This document shows, piece after piece, positions 63,510-64,000 of a stretch of 64,000 nt of DNA. Both the position numbers and the translations under genes were made by a program. Source of the stretch: Flavobacterium sp. MDT1-60 (GTDB taxonomy: Bacteria; Bacteroidota; Bacteroidia; Flavobacteriales; Flavobacteriaceae). The notes beneath the pieces are model-generated. The model was given only the letters and a program-made list of their open reading frames with translations. It was not told the DNA's origin and searched no databases. How positions within the stretch are numbered: position 1 is the first letter of the stretch; each line of letters begins with the position of its first letter. The stretch covers positions 496,001 to 560,000 of the forward strand of contig NZ_CP062159.1 in the NCBI RefSeq assembly GCF_014844035.1, written 5' to 3'.

Positions 63510-63550
63510 AATTATCTTATACATTAATAGAGCCTAATAACAAATCAATT

Positions 63551-63664
63551 ATGAAAAAAAGAGAACCAATCAGTCATATTATGACAAAAACCGTAGTGAG
63601 TGCAAATGAAAATGACGACTTAAAAAAAGTTGTTGAGAAACTGAAGAAAAATACAATTCTATGA
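63551..63664 (+). pseudogene. truncated CBS-domain protein remnant
   Basis: 37 codons starting MKKREPISHIMTKTVVSANE. This is the typical N-terminus of a stand-alone CBS-domain protein, including the first helix (DDLKKVVEKLKK). It stops at TGA where the RHVPVV strand should follow. No continuation was found in the other frames downstream. Probably a decayed gene. Confidence 0.65.
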
Positions 63665-63724
63665 ATGAGTAAATTTTCAATTTTTTAAATTCCAAATTTC
63701 AAATTTTGGAGTTTACGAATTAAC

Positions 63725-63751
63725 AAAAGGGAGCTATCATAGTTCCCTTTT
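63725..63751. terminator. intrinsic terminator after the CBS remnant
   Basis: AAAAGGGAGCT-ATCAT-AGTTCCCTTTT with one G-T pair. The rest of 63665-64000 is A+T rich; I see no gene in it. Confidence 0.7.
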
Positions 63752-64000
63752 CAGCTTTAATCATTCTTCATTTAGGCCTTCAACTTCTGAAAAAACTGTT
63801 TTTGAGGATATGAAATTGTAAAAAAACATAGCCTTAAAAAGTAATATTTTCAAAATAGAAACTTGAAAAAATGAATATTGTATAAATTACAAAATCAACA
63901 TTAATTTAAAGCTTTACAAGTAAATAAATTTGTATTTTAGATCAAAAAGCGAGTATTTTTCATTAAAAAGTCTACTATTCAATTTATTTAATAATTAGAG

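Overview
The window is about two-thirds A+T, starts many genes after A-rich leaders without a strong Shine-Dalgarno, and carries the Bacteroidota -7 promoter box TAnnTTTG, SusC/SusD pairs and many lipoprotein signals. The tyrosine ammonia-lyase agrees, from memory, along almost its whole length with the characterised enzyme of Flavobacterium johnsoniae. I therefore read this as the chromosome of a Flavobacterium close to F. johnsoniae. No tRNA, rRNA, CRISPR array or complete insertion sequence was seen.

Region A (1-22.7 kb): plant cell-wall arabinan and galactose use. On the minus strand lie four GH43 enzymes (the first cut by the window edge), a GH51 arabinofuranosidase and a SusD/SusC pair: an arabinan utilisation locus. 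Divergent from susC is a NUDIX-type regulator resembling the Bacteroides AraR. Transaldolase and transketolase follow, then a GntR-type regulator divergent from galM-galK-galT, and a sodium/sugar symporter. A 15-bp near-palindrome (RTGT...TACAY) occurs before susC, twice before the regulator gene, before transketolase and before the symporter. It marks a probable AraR-like regulon that joins polymer breakdown, uptake and the pentose phosphate pathway.

Region B (22.7-58.3 kb): a ~35 kb flexirubin-type pigment cluster. A flavin halogenase-like gene is divergent from tyrosine ammonia-lyase, and about 33 further genes run on the plus strand. They supply the p-coumarate starter (TAL) and its activation (PaaK-like ligase), and aryl-polyene elongation: three complete ketosynthases, two catalytically degenerate ketosynthase-like proteins, a ketoreductase, three hot-dog proteins and two ACPs. 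DarA/DarB make the dialkylresorcinol half. Two CrtI-like oxidoreductases, several acyltransferases (LpxL-like, BtrH-like, a PlsC domain fused to an MMPL exporter, a C45-family enzyme), an ABC exporter, LolA and a lipoprotein probably handle joining, tailoring and transport to the outer membrane. Several genes in the cluster have no recognised role. A WG-repeat gene near its start appears frameshifted in an A8 tract inside its signal sequence.

Region C (58.3-64 kb): housekeeping genes. These are dusB, a YoeB/YefM toxin-antitoxin pair that seems to have been inserted between two copies of a terminator half, a MATE transporter, rbfA with an FtsX/LolE-type permease, and a truncated CBS-domain remnant.

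Intergenic gaps, above all between the ketosynthase genes, are filled with many kinds of short palindromic repeat.
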